Positions 38,712-47,536 of a stretch of DNA of 64,000 nucleotides are shown here, in pieces. The position numbers and the translations under genes were made by a program. The notes under the pieces were generated by a model. The model saw nothing but the letters and a program-made list of their open reading frames with translations, had not been told where the DNA came from and did not search any database. Positions within the stretch are counted from its first letter, which is position 1. Each line of letters starts with the position of its first letter. The stretch comes from Anaerolineaceae bacterium UBA5404 (lineage in GTDB: Bacteria > Chloroflexota > Anaerolineae > Anaerolineales > Anaerolineaceae), in contig DHNY01000013.1 in NCBI GenBank assembly GCA_002409625.1, positions 34,009-98,008 of the forward strand, written 5' to 3'.

Positions 38712-40148
38712 ATGAACACCAAGGTTTACAACCTAAAACAAAAAAACTTCATCCAACGCATAGCGTATTTAGCCATTATCCTCATGCTTATTATCAGCAT
38801 GCTCCCCACGAAAATGACGCATGCCAGCGTCCAAACGCATCAAAACCAGCTTACCGCAAGTCCCGCGAAAGCACGCCTTTTTACGGGATCCAATGGCAAA
38901 GCCACCGCAGACCCAGACGGTCCGCACTCCAAATATGATTGGCCGGTTGAATGGAGCCAAATGGCACACCTCTTATCTTCCTATCAAAACTACCATGATG
39001 ACAACATCGATTACGCCTACTTCCATCAGGGTATCGATCTCCTAACCGCGGTTGCCAACAAACCCATCTACACCCGCACCGGTGGTCAAGTCGTCAATGT
39101 TGAAAACTACTTTGAATCAAAATGGTATTGGGAAGTCGGCATCCTGGATCCAGAAGGTTATGTTTGGCAATTCCATCATGTTGACCCGGATAGCATTCCC
39201 AAAGCCATCAAAGATGCGCACGCTGCCTACCTCGCCAACCCTCAAACCGGCGGTTTTGTGCCTGCCAACACCTTCATCGGTGAGGTCATTGACTGGGAAG
39301 GCCAATCCATGGGCTATGACGGACACCACCTGCACCTCAACATTTTGGCTGCCGGCGATGTTGCCATCAACCCACTCGAGTTCCATAATCCCGGCACTTA
39401 TGTGGATAACCAATCACCCGTCATCAACAAAATTGGCTTGATGAATAACGATCAGCTCATCCAGGGAGACAAAGTCAAGGCGAACTTGAATTACAGCCTG
39501 TATATGAACGCCAGCGACCTCTACAAAAGCCCGGTTTTCATCCTGTCACCGCATAAAATCGAATTCAAAATCGACGATGCTGAAGAGTGGACTACGATGT
39601 GGGAATTCCGCAAGATGCCCGGCGAAAATGACATCTACCAATACCTGCATGACGTATATGTCCCTTACCTGACCAAAGGCAACGAGGCGGCTCGTAACTT
39701 TTACTTCAACCTGGGTTTTACCAAGGAAGGTCAACGCAGCTTCCCCAAAACTCCTGGCTAACACACCATCCAAGTTCGCGTCGCTGACTTTGCCGGCAAC
39801 ACCGCTGAAAAGTCATACACCTGGACGGTTGAGTCGGACAATGAAAACACCGCACCTATCGCGAATGATCAAAACTTGACCCTCTATTACAACCAGGCGG
39901 CTAGCATCATTTTGACCGGTTCCGACGCCGATGGCGACGCGCTCAGCTTCAAAATCGTTGAGCAACCCAAACACGGCAGCTTAAGTGGCACCGCTCCAAA
40001 TATGGTCTATGTGCCGGAACTGGGTTTTACCGGTAACGACAGTTTTCAGTTTGTTGTCAACGATGGCAAGGTGGATTCAGAAAGGGCAAGGGTGGACATT
40101 AAAGTTCTGCAGGCCTTGTTTCTGCCCATAGCCATTACCGCCAACTAA
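38712..40148 (+). pseudogene. Secreted M23-like peptidase interrupted by an in-frame TAA
   Basis: The frame encodes 478 codons with TAA at codon 350 (39759-39761) and remains open to 40148. At this position the paralogue just downstream has Gln (DAGQHTIEVR against TPG-stop-HTIQVR), so CAA to TAA is the likely change. Before the stop are a signal sequence, an M23-type zinc site (His105, Asp109 in HQGID; His206/His208 in HHLH) and an Ig-like region. After it lie the rest of that region and a cadherin-like domain (SDADGD, GFTGNDSFQFVVNDG) ending LFLPIAITAN. A truncated peptidase of 349 residues could still be secreted. AAGGAG precedes the ATG. Confidence 0.85.
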
Positions 40149-40165
40149 ACAAATCAAACACCCAC

Positions 40166-40209
40166 ACACCCACACAGCATCCTTCATATGGCTGTGTGGG
40201 TGTTTTTTT
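40166..40209 (+). terminator. Intrinsic terminator of the broken M23-like gene
   Basis: ACACCCACACAGC (40166-40178) pairs perfectly with GCTGTGTGGGTGT (40191-40203), followed by six T residues. Confidence 0.9.
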
Positions 40210-40316
40210 ATGGCAGGCGAGCAATCTTTAAATCCAAAGCCAATCCTTGTCTGGCTTTGCGTTATTTCAACCGGTTTGAGATAAAATGAATGACGCTAAC
40301 CAAACGAGGCATACCT

Positions 40317-42167
40317 ATGACATTATCAAACCCTAAATCCGCATCCCGTAAACACTTACCCATACTTTTCCTTTTCGCGCTCATTCTCAGTTTGTTATTG
40401 AGCCCATTGCACCCCCAAACCACGCTTGTCCTTGCAGCAGACATTAAACAACCTGAAACCGGACAGGGCGATTATGGCTTAAACACGGATTCTGCGGGCA
40501 TTGCCACAGCAGACCCAGACGGACCCCATTCCACCTACGACTGGCCTTTTGAGTGGGACCAGATGGGTCACCTGCTTTCCTCTTACCAAGGCTACGGCTC
40601 CCTGGACTCGGCCTATTTTCACCACGGCATCGACATGGTGTCTAACCAACCCAATGTGCCAGTTTATACCCGCTCTGGTGGACAGGTGGTCAATGTTGAG
40701 AACTACAACACCCCACCAGCACTGTACTGGGAGGTCGCCATCCTTGATCCCGAGGGTTACGTTTGGCAATATCATCATGTGGATCGCGAATCGATTCCTC
40801 AATCCATTTTTGATGCTTGGAACGCTTACCGCGCTAATCCTGCAACTGGCGGAATTGTTGAAGCCAACACGTTTATTGGCAATGTGGTTGACTGGCCGGT
40901 TGAAAGTTTTGGCTACTTTTTCCACCACATCCACCTCAACATCCTCGCTGCGGGTGATATTTACCTCAATCCGCTGGAGTTTCATAATCCGGGCAACAAA
41001 CCTGATACGCAAGACCCGGTCATTCATGAAATTGGGCTGTTTACAGGCTACACCTTGCTACCCGGCAACTCAATTGACTCAGACACTCAATACAGCCTTT
41101 ACTTGAACGCCAGCGATCTTTATCAGAGCCAGGTTTTCAAACTGGCACCGCACACCATCGCGTTCAAAATCGACGGCGCTGAAGAATGGACCACCATGTG
41201 GGAATTCCGCAAGATGCCCGGTGGCTCAAACGAAAAAGCCTTCGTCAACGATCTTTACATCCGCAATCACACCAAAGGCAACTATGAGGCGCGTGATTTT
41301 TACTTCGACCTGGGTTTCACCATAGACGGACAACGCACGTTCCCAAAAGATGCCGGACAACATACCATTGAAGTGCGTATAACTGACTTTGCGGGCAACA
41401 GTGCGCAAGATTCCTACACCTGGTATGTGACAGAAAAAATCAAAGATAATGGTTGCGCAAACCGCCAAGGCATTAGCAAAACCTTTAGTTTCGCAAGCAG
41501 ACGCCTTATCGAAGATATCGACTTTAAACTGATGCTGGCGCACGAACAACGTGGTGACGTTTGGGTTAGCCTCAAAGGACCCGGTGACCCAATCCCAACC
41601 TATCTAATCAAGCCAAATGCTGACAATAACAAAAACTACAACGTCACCATCAACGACTCCATAGAGGAGCCCCTGCATAATGGACAGGATGACGACTTGA
41701 GCGCACCGGTGTTTGGACGCCTGGCAGGACCAACCCGCGATGGCAATCTGGAAAGCTTTTTTGGACGCGAAGCCAAAGGTGACTGGACCGTTTTCATTTG
41801 TGACAACGAATCTGGCAAAACCGGCGAACTTTATTTTCTTGAGCTCGAGCTCCATCTTTCGGCAAATTCAGCTCCAATCGCCAATCAACAAAACCTAAAA
41901 ACAGCCTACTTACATCCCGTTTCAATCAGACTAAGCGGCTCCGACCCAGATCAGGATCCCATCAGCTATGAAGTCAAACAAATGCCCACGCACGGCACGC
42001 TGACTGGCACCGCGCCCAATCTGGTATATACGCCAGATGCGGGCTTTTCTGGTGAGGACTTTTTCACTTTTGTGGTTAGTGATGGTGATTTGGAATCAGA
42101 ACCTGCAAAGGTAAGCATTCACACTTTGCCAGCTCTGTTTTTCCCAATTTCGATTAATGCTGATTAA
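40317..42167 (+). CDS. Secreted M23-like peptidase with P-domain and cadherin-like domain
   Basis: A 616-residue intact paralogue of the preceding gene. A signal peptide (about 1-42) is followed by an M23-type domain with His102 and Asp106 in HHGID and His204/His206 in HHIH. These are the expected zinc ligands, although spacing and surrounding sequence are divergent. An Ig-like region follows, then a P/proprotein-convertase-like domain (about 375-515, with GDWTVFICDNESG) and a cadherin-like Big domain (SDPDQDP, GFSGEDFFTFVVSDG). It ends LFFPISINAD. M23 enzymes cut peptidoglycan cross-bridges or peptides; whether this one is active is unproven. The start at 40317 has GAGG upstream; an in-frame ATG 27 bases earlier does not. 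Confidence 0.8.
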   Translation: MTLSNPKSASRKHLPILFLFALILSLLLSPLHPQTTLVLAADIKQPETGQGDYGLNTDSAGIATADPDGPHSTYDWPFEWDQMGHLLSSYQGYGSLDSAYFHHGIDMVSNQPNVPVYTRSGGQVVNVENYNTPPALYWEVAILDPEGYVWQYHHVDRESIPQSIFDAWNAYRANPATGGIVEANTFIGNVVDWPVESFGYFFHHIHLNILAAGDIYLNPLEFHNPGNKPDTQDPVIHEIGLFTGYTLLPGNSIDSDTQYSLYLNASDLYQSQVFKLAPHTIAFKIDGAEEWTTMWEFRKMPGGSNEKAFVNDLYIRNHTKGNYEARDFYFDLGFTIDGQRTFPKDAGQHTIEVRITDFAGNSAQDSYTWYVTEKIKDNGCANRQGISKTFSFASRRLIEDIDFKLMLAHEQRGDVWVSLKGPGDPIPTYLIKPNADNNKNYNVTINDSIEEPLHNGQDDDLSAPVFGRLAGPTRDGNLESFFGREAKGDWTVFICDNESGKTGELYFLELELHLSANSAPIANQQNLKTAYLHPVSIRLSGSDPDQDPISYEVKQMPTHGTLTGTAPNLVYTPDAGFSGEDFFTFVVSDGDLESEPAKVSIHTLPALFFPISINAD

Positions 42168-42182
42168 AACGCGGCAAACCAT

Positions 42183-43115
42183 TTAGGTTGAAGCCAACAT
42201 ACCCGAAGCCACACCCAGCTGCTGCATCTGTTGGGTGATGGCTTTGCGCCTTTCCATTTGCAGACTGATGCTCAGCTCTTCTACCAAGGCTTCGGTGTTT
42301 TCTTTGGCTTCTTCCAAGAGGCGGTATCGATACAGGTTTTCAGCTGCGATGGCATCTAAAATGAGGTCATACAGGCGAATGGCATTGAGATGTTTTTCAA
42401 TACGTTCCAGAATTTGCGTGGGCTCGCCCTCAACAATAGGCTCCGGAAAAAGCTCATGCTCCATCTCTACAGTATCTGCCAAATAGGCACTATCGGGCAA
42501 AAGGCGACTGAGCTTAGGCTTATAAGCACTTGCCATACCCTGTTTTTGAAAACTTAACAAAGACACACTGGCAATCTCACCTGCATTCAAGGCAGCTTCC
42601 CAGCCACGCATTAATCCTGAAACACGGTCATAATCCGGCAAAGAGCCGTGCGACAAAGCCTCGCCGGGCTTGAATGCGAGCCCTTCAGCACGCATCGCGT
42701 TTTGCAAACGCAAGCCAAAGGCTAAGACCTGGGTTTGCCCGGTTTGGTTGGTTTCTTGCTCTAATAGTCGCGCGGTTTCATGTGCTAATTGTTTGTTATA
42801 CTGCCCACAAATGCCCCTGCTACTGCCAATAACTGCCAGAATTTGAATCTGCGAGGGCTTGTTGATGGGTGCTTGCTCTTGCTCCGTTTGACCAGCGCGT
42901 TTTGCTTTTAAAACTCGCGCCAGGCGGGGGCTTTTATCTTTTGAATGCAGAAAAGCAGCGATTTGTAAAAATCGGTCTTTGTATTCCTTTAAAGTGCTTT
43001 GGCGGTTAAGCGCCATTTGCATCGTGCTCAGCGAAAGCACACGCAAAGAACCCAATAAAGGCTCAATAGCTTCCAGGTTTTCAAGCCTGGTTTCTGCGTG
43101 ATCGAGGACTGACAT
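42183..43115 (-). CDS. atpG: N-ATPase subunit gamma
   Basis: A 310-residue rotor-stalk subunit. The two long coiled-coil helices at the ends (NLEAIEPLLGSLRVLSLSTMQMA and the C-terminal LEEAKENTEALVEELSISLQMERRKAITQQM) flank an alpha/beta domain containing IGSSRGICGQYN, the counterpart of the usual GLCGxxN motif. Sequence conservation is low, as is typical of N-ATPase gamma. It is last in the operon. Its start overlaps the stop of the PII-like gene by one base (TAATG). It faces the M23-like gene with only 15 bp between stops. Confidence 0.85.
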   Translation of the reverse strand: MSVLDHAETRLENLEAIEPLLGSLRVLSLSTMQMALNRQSTLKEYKDRFLQIAAFLHSKDKSPRLARVLKAKRAGQTEQEQAPINKPSQIQILAVIGSSRGICGQYNKQLAHETARLLEQETNQTGQTQVLAFGLRLQNAMRAEGLAFKPGEALSHGSLPDYDRVSGLMRGWEAALNAGEIASVSLLSFQKQGMASAYKPKLSRLLPDSAYLADTVEMEHELFPEPIVEGEPTQILERIEKHLNAIRLYDLILDAIAAENLYRYRLLEEAKENTEALVEELSISLQMERRKAITQQMQQLGVASGMLAST

Positions 43116-43432
43116 TATTCCGTTTCTTTTTGGCTTAAATCCGGGAAATCTTCAAGCGACCAAATGAAGACAACCGTGCCATTATAGGTAATCATTTGCT
43201 TTTCAATGCCAAAACCAGCGTGCAGGGTGTTATCGGAATCAATATCAGGTGTGATTGCCCGTAAGAATTTCACCAGATCTTCATCTTTTACCGCACTAAA
43301 CATGGTCGTTTGGCTTTGGCGCAGCATGCCACCGCGTGTCTCAAAGAAAGTTGCCGTAAACCCTGCCTCAATGATGGCATTTAAGGTCTCTTCTGCAAAC
43401 TTTTTGGGAACAATCGTCATCACCATTTTCAT
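43115..43432 (-). CDS. PII-like protein of the cyclic-di-AMP receptor type (DUF970-like)
   Basis: A 105-residue protein inserted between atpA and atpG. The beginning MKMVMTIVP, the helix AEETLNAIIEAGF, then TRGGMLRQSQTT and the final beta strand GTVVFIWSLEDF follow the pattern of PstA/DarA, trimeric PII-like proteins that bind cyclic-di-AMP. Compared with Bacillus PstA from memory, Thr28, Gly34-Gly35 and Leu37 are kept, while Arg26 and Asn41 are replaced by Thr and Gln, so ligand identity is uncertain. The gene overlaps atpA by four bases (ATGA) and atpG by one. It is therefore translated with the ATPase and probably regulates it or its assembly. Confidence 0.78.
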   Translation of the reverse strand: MKMVMTIVPKKFAEETLNAIIEAGFTATFFETRGGMLRQSQTTMFSAVKDEDLVKFLRAITPDIDSDNTLHAGFGIEKQMITYNGTVVFIWSLEDFPDLSQKETE

Positions 43433-45108
43433 GATGCCTTACTCCTTCTTTTATGCCAGGACTGCGCAAAACCTTCTAATGCCTGGTTGATGTAAGCCTT
43501 TGCCTCTTCGCTCAACTCTCTTTGATAACGAATGATATCAACGGCTTGAGGGGCTTGGGCATGCAAATGCAGCAACATTGCTTCCGAAAATCTGGGAATA
43601 TCAGCAGGCGAAACGGTGTCCATATGCCCTTCACTTAAGGCGTAAAAAAGCAAGACCTGGTCTGTAAACCAAACCGGTTTGTGTGGACCCTGACGCAAAA
43701 GCGCCATCAGCCTATCGCCACGTTCAATTTGCTTTTGGGTGGACTCGCTCACCTCTGTGCCAAAGCGCGAAAAACGAGCCACTTCTTCATATTGTGCCAA
43801 TTCCAACTTTAGCGCCTTGACCACATCCTTCATGGCGTTTTCTTGTGCCGCGGAGCCAACACGCGAAACAGACATACCAATATTGATGGCAGGTTTATCA
43901 CCTTTGTTAAAGTCATCTGTGCTAAGCACAATTTGCCCATCCGTAATTGAAATGAGGTTGGTAACGATATATGAAGAAATATTGCCTCTTTGTGTTGTCA
44001 CTATCGGCAAAGCGGTAATGCTGCCTCCGCCGTGATCCTCATTCAAGCGACAAGCGCGTTCCAACAAGCGGGAATGCAGGTAAAAAATATCACCCGGGTA
44101 GGCTTCGCGGCCAGGTGGACGGCGCAGTAAAAGACTAAGCTCGCGGTAGGTATCGGCATGTTTCGAAAGGTCATCATAAACGATTAAAACATCCATACCC
44201 TGATCTAAATAGAACTCAGCCATGGTTACGCCAGTATAAGGCGCGAGATAGCGCAATGCTGGTGGGTCATCCGGGCTGGAAATAATCACCGTGGTTTGCC
44301 CCATCACACCACCGGCTTTAAGCGTTTCAATCGCCCGCAAGACCGAGGTTTTCTTTTGCCCTATCGCCACGTAAATACACTTCACGTCTGTGCCACGTTG
44401 GGTCAAAATGGCGTCCAGTGCTAAGGTGGTCTTACCCACCTGCCGGTCGCCGATAATCAACTCGCGTTGACCACGTCCCAAAGGCAAAAGCGCGTCAATA
44501 ATCTTTGTGCCGGTGTAGAGCGGTGTGTCCACAGGGGCGCGCTCTATCACACCGGGTGCGATGCGCTCCACAAAGCGGTGCTCAGCTGGGATAATCGGTC
44601 TTTGGTCATCAATTGCTTCACCAAGGGAGTTGACTACACGCCCTAAAAAGCCTAACCCAACCGGAATGCTCAATCGCCTGCCGGTGGCTTGGGTTAAATC
44701 GCCTCCGCGAATGCCTGCGTCATCGCCCAGTAACATCACGTCTACGTGGTTTTTATCCAGGTTCAACACCATGCCGCGTGTGCCGTTGGGGAACACCACC
44801 AATTCTTCAAGGTGTACCAGCGGCAAACCACTTAGCGTTGCCACTCCGTTGCCCACATGCTGAACAGTACCCACGCTTTTAAAAAGCATGCGATGTTGCA
44901 AGTCAAAAGCAGCTTCTTCGAGCTCTTTTAGCAGGTAATGTGTGCGCAGCGATCGTGGTTGTGCGCCAACTTTAGCCTGAACCCGGTTTGCAGATGCTTG
45001 AGTAAATTCCCGAGTAGCAACCCGCAAGGGGTCATCGTTTGCCAGGCGATCGCTAAATTGAGCCAGCAACTCGTTGGTTCTGATGTTCAGATGGTCCAAA
45101 TCAGTCAT
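43429..45108 (-). CDS. atpA: N-ATPase subunit alpha, N-terminally extended
   Basis: A 559-residue F1 alpha subunit with Walker A GDRQVGKT, the non-catalytic site motifs and the SVSRVGSAAQ signature. The conserved N-terminal barrel motif (VGTVQHVGNGV) begins near residue 79, about 50 residues later than in E. coli alpha. The extension is amphipathic and may contact the delta-like part of the fused b subunit; that is inference. The ATG at 45108 overlaps the end of atpF by eight bases (ATGACTGA); the frame is open upstream but would overlap further. It is followed by the PII-like gene. Confidence 0.93.
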   Translation of the reverse strand: MTDLDHLNIRTNELLAQFSDRLANDDPLRVATREFTQASANRVQAKVGAQPRSLRTHYLLKELEEAAFDLQHRMLFKSVGTVQHVGNGVATLSGLPLVHLEELVVFPNGTRGMVLNLDKNHVDVMLLGDDAGIRGGDLTQATGRRLSIPVGLGFLGRVVNSLGEAIDDQRPIIPAEHRFVERIAPGVIERAPVDTPLYTGTKIIDALLPLGRGQRELIIGDRQVGKTTLALDAILTQRGTDVKCIYVAIGQKKTSVLRAIETLKAGGVMGQTTVIISSPDDPPALRYLAPYTGVTMAEFYLDQGMDVLIVYDDLSKHADTYRELSLLLRRPPGREAYPGDIFYLHSRLLERACRLNEDHGGGSITALPIVTTQRGNISSYIVTNLISITDGQIVLSTDDFNKGDKPAINIGMSVSRVGSAAQENAMKDVVKALKLELAQYEEVARFSRFGTEVSESTQKQIERGDRLMALLRQGPHKPVWFTDQVLLFYALSEGHMDTVSPADIPRFSEAMLLHLHAQAPQAVDIIRYQRELSEEAKAYINQALEGFAQSWHKRRSKAS

Positions 45109-45889
45109 TTTCTTCCATAGTAAAAGTTTCAAGCGACTTGGTCACATCATCTCGCAGTGTTTCAAGCTGTGCTGCAAGACTGTTGTCCATCACAATATCA
45201 CCCACATGAGCTTTCACGCCGGCAATCAAGTTGGGGTCAATGATGATGTTCAGGTCAACTTCTTTATCTGCCAGCGCATAAAAAGTGTTGAGCATCTTGG
45301 CATGTTCTTGTTGCGTTGGTTCATATGGCAAAGTTACGTCAATGGTCGCAGAGCGTGAGACAAGTGCGTCGCGGATATTCTGCACAGTGCGCATATCCGT
45401 TTTGCCCAGGTTCCAAACGGTTTGATGCAATTCCTCCAAAAGTCCGTCATGCACAGATTTTGGAGTCACCGCGCGCAAGGTTTGGTTGGAGATGCTCAAA
45501 ACCGTGTCAACCAGCTCCACTTGGTTCTTTTTAATGTCGATGGCTTGTTCTTTGCGTGCCTCTTGCACGGCATTGAGCATAATTTGGTCAGCTTGCTGAC
45601 GGGTTGCTTCAAGCAACTCGTTTTGCAAAACCTGACTTGCCGCGTAAGCTTCATCCGTTATGACTTGAACTTCCTGGTCCAAATTACTAAGCCGTTCTTC
45701 AATTTCCCGCAGGGTTTCAGCTGCCGCCAGGCGATCACGTTCGAGCGCGGCTTTGTTTGCCGCCTTTTCAATCGCCCTGGCTTCAGCGCGTTTGGTCATC
45801 GGCTTAAAAACCAGGAAGTAAAGCACCACGGTGATAACCAAAAAGTTGACAATCTCCCAGATAATGGTGCTAAGCTTTATGTCAAGCAT
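45101..45889 (-). CDS. atpF: N-ATPase fused subunit b/delta
   Basis: A 262-residue stator protein. One N-terminal membrane helix (IIWEIVNFLVITVVLYFLVFKPM) leads into a long charged coiled coil (about 35-130), as in subunit b. The C-terminal third ends with DPNLIAGVKAHVGD and a final helix, which is the delta subunit signature. N-ATPase operons lack a separate delta gene and carry this long b subunit, as here. Three bases separate it from atpE. Confidence 0.9.
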   Translation of the reverse strand: MLDIKLSTIIWEIVNFLVITVVLYFLVFKPMTKRAEARAIEKAANKAALERDRLAAAETLREIEERLSNLDQEVQVITDEAYAASQVLQNELLEATRQQADQIMLNAVQEARKEQAIDIKKNQVELVDTVLSISNQTLRAVTPKSVHDGLLEELHQTVWNLGKTDMRTVQNIRDALVSRSATIDVTLPYEPTQQEHAKMLNTFYALADKEVDLNIIIDPNLIAGVKAHVGDIVMDNSLAAQLETLRDDVTKSLETFTMEEND

Positions 45890-45892
45890 GGT

Positions 45893-46171
45893 TTAGCCTC
45901 CAAAGAAGCGTGTCACCAAGGGGTTGGCAAACAAAAGCACCAAGACAATCAGCAAAACGTAAATTGAACCGGTTTCAATCAGCGCCATTGAGATGAGCAT
46001 GGTCGTGCGGATTTGAGGCGCTGCCTCGGGTTGGCGTGCGATACCTTCCAATGCTTTCTCGGCTGCCTTGCCTTGCATCCATGTGGGGATCATCGTACCA
46101 ATCATGATGGTGATGCCAGCTACGATGGTCGTAACGATGGTGATGAGAGAGCCGCTATCTAGATTTCCCAT
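45893..46171 (-). CDS. atpE: N-ATPase rotor subunit c, predicted sodium-binding
   Basis: A 92-residue two-helix proteolipid. In helix 1, Gln33 (WMQGKAAEKA) aligns with Gln32 of the sodium-binding c subunit of Ilyobacter tartaricus. In helix 2, Glu66-Thr67 (ALIETGSIY) aligns with Glu65-Ser66. The loop ARQPEA is canonical. These residues match the sodium-type ion site, so sodium coupling is predicted but not proved. The second helix-1 carboxylate reported in some N-ATPase c subunits is not visible. The gene overlaps the end of atpB by 17 bases. Confidence 0.9.
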   Translation of the reverse strand: MGNLDSGSLITIVTTIVAGITIMIGTMIPTWMQGKAAEKALEGIARQPEAAPQIRTTMLISMALIETGSIYVLLIVLVLLFANPLVTRFFGG

Positions 46172-46880
46172 TCTTTAATTCCTTTCTTTGTTTCCTTAAG
46201 GCTTTTTTGGCGCGCCGCTTGGCCGCCTTTTCCTCTTTCATTTTGATATCTTCCTCATTTATTTCAACAGCGGACGAAATAAACAGCGCCGCCAAAGTGG
46301 TGATGACGTAGGCCTGCAAAACGCTGGAGATACTCGAAATCGCAGTCATCGCCACCGGTAAAAACATAGGGATAATTGAAAAAACAATTGCCACAATCAA
46401 ATCGCCACTCAGAACATTGCCAAAAAGACGCAAAGAGAGCGAAAGTGTGCGACTGAGTTGCCCAATCAGTTCGATGGGGAACATGTAAATCGGGCTGGCA
46501 AATTCTTTTAAATAATTCCAGACGCCCTTGGTGCGCATGCCATATATATGCACAGAAAAGACCACAATAATGGCAAGTGCCAGGGTGGTGTTGATATCTG
46601 CGGTGGGTGATTTCATGCCCGGGATGATTGAAATCAGGTTTGCCATCAGCACAAAAATCATCAAACTGCCTAAAACCGGAATGTAGGGATGCAAATCGTC
46701 CACATCCATGGCATCATCCACCACGCCAATCACCATTTCCAGAATCATTTCAAGCAAATTAGGCTTCAACAATTTTAGGATGAGCACAATGGCGATTAAT
46801 ATTGCCATGGTGATCCAGGTAAAAACCACCGTGTCGCTAACCACCATGCCCAAAATCTGGAAAGTTTTTTGCTCAAACAT
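46155..46880 (-). CDS. atpB: N-ATPase subunit a
   Basis: A 241-residue integral membrane subunit with five or six helices. The essential arginine lies in the conserved SLSLRLFGNVLSGD segment. The C-terminus is a strongly basic cytoplasmic tail rich in Lys/Arg (AAKRRAKKALRKQRK), which is unusual for subunit a. It forms the ion half-channels against the c ring. It overlaps atpR by eight bases and atpE by 17. Confidence 0.93.
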   Translation of the reverse strand: MFEQKTFQILGMVVSDTVVFTWITMAILIAIVLILKLLKPNLLEMILEMVIGVVDDAMDVDDLHPYIPVLGSLMIFVLMANLISIIPGMKSPTADINTTLALAIIVVFSVHIYGMRTKGVWNYLKEFASPIYMFPIELIGQLSRTLSLSLRLFGNVLSGDLIVAIVFSIIPMFLPVAMTAISSISSVLQAYVITTLAALFISSAVEINEEDIKMKEEKAAKRRAKKALRKQRKELKNGKSR

Positions 46881-47220
46881 TTTCTTCCACCTTACTTTCC
46901 GTCACAAGCTTTACCTCGCTTTTAGCACTTTGTTTGTGATGCCAGACCGCCAAAATCCAAGTGGCGAGGGTTAAGGCAACAATAAAGGTTACCGCGTACC
47001 AAACATTCCATAGTACGGCACCAAAAAGCAAAGCCGCGGTCACAAACAAACGTAAGAAACGACTGACTGCAATGAATCCTACTGTCTTTTTAACGTTTTT
47101 GCTGTTTGGATCCAGGTTTTCTATGCTTTTTGCCAACATCGAAAAGGTCATAAAGGCCATGCCAGCCCCAAGCGCGATCCAAAGCAAGTAAGTTAAGCCT
47201 TCAAGAATGAGTTTTGGCAT
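46873..47220 (-). CDS. atpR: N-ATPase accessory subunit AtpR
   Basis: A 115-residue membrane protein with three predicted helices (about 6-24, 42-65 and 68-90) in the position that defines N-ATPase operons, between atpQ and atpB. AtpR proteins are thought to help assemble or stabilise the c ring. The assignment rests on position, size and topology more than on sequence. AAAAGGAGG precedes the ATG, and the gene overlaps atpQ by 20 bases. Confidence 0.78.
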   Translation of the reverse strand: MPKLILEGLTYLLWIALGAGMAFMTFSMLAKSIENLDPNSKNVKKTVGFIAVSRFLRLFVTAALLFGAVLWNVWYAVTFIVALTLATWILAVWHHKQSAKSEVKLVTESKVEENV

Positions 47221-47536
47221 TTGCCTCCTTTTCTTTTTTGGCTTTTTCGTTTTCCTTTTCCATCAGATGAAACTCATAGCTAATGTAGCGGATAACCGCG
47301 GTGATTGCCACCACAAGTCCCACACCCAAGAGAATCATCGTCCAACGAATGCCGGTATCATTACTGCGGTCGATGATGAAACCAATTAAAGGGCCGAACA
47401 CAATCGGCAAGGCGATTTCCCAGCCAATGGTTGTCGCGCGCAAGTCGTGGCCAGTAAACATGCGGCCGCGGCGCGTTTTGGGATCTTTTTGTCCTGGTAA
47501 GAGGACAGGCTCCTTTTCCTTTTCTTCCATCATCAT
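47201..47536 (-). CDS. atpQ: N-ATPase accessory subunit AtpQ (AtpZ/AtpI-like)
   Basis: A 111-residue protein with two central membrane helices (about 36-55 and 65-88), the first carrying GPLIGFIIDR, typical of the AtpZ/AtpI-like ATPase gene 1 family. Both termini are charged. Its place directly after atpC fits the order atpD-C-Q-R. Members are proposed to bind Mg or Ca or to help assemble the membrane sector. The start overlaps the atpC stop by four bases (ATGA). Confidence 0.82.
   Translation of the reverse strand: MMMEEKEKEPVLLPGQKDPKTRRGRMFTGHDLRATTIGWEIALPIVFGPLIGFIIDRSNDTGIRWTMILLGVGLVVAITAVIRYISYEFHLMEKENEKAKKEKEANAKTHS

Noticed and set aside
33150..40148. Stop-codon reassignment (TAA/TAG read as glutamine)
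   Set aside because: Two in-frame stops fit the idea, but ordinary genes here end in TAA, TAG and TGA (for example gyrA, the C11 peptidase and atpF), and conserved housekeeping genes have no internal stops.
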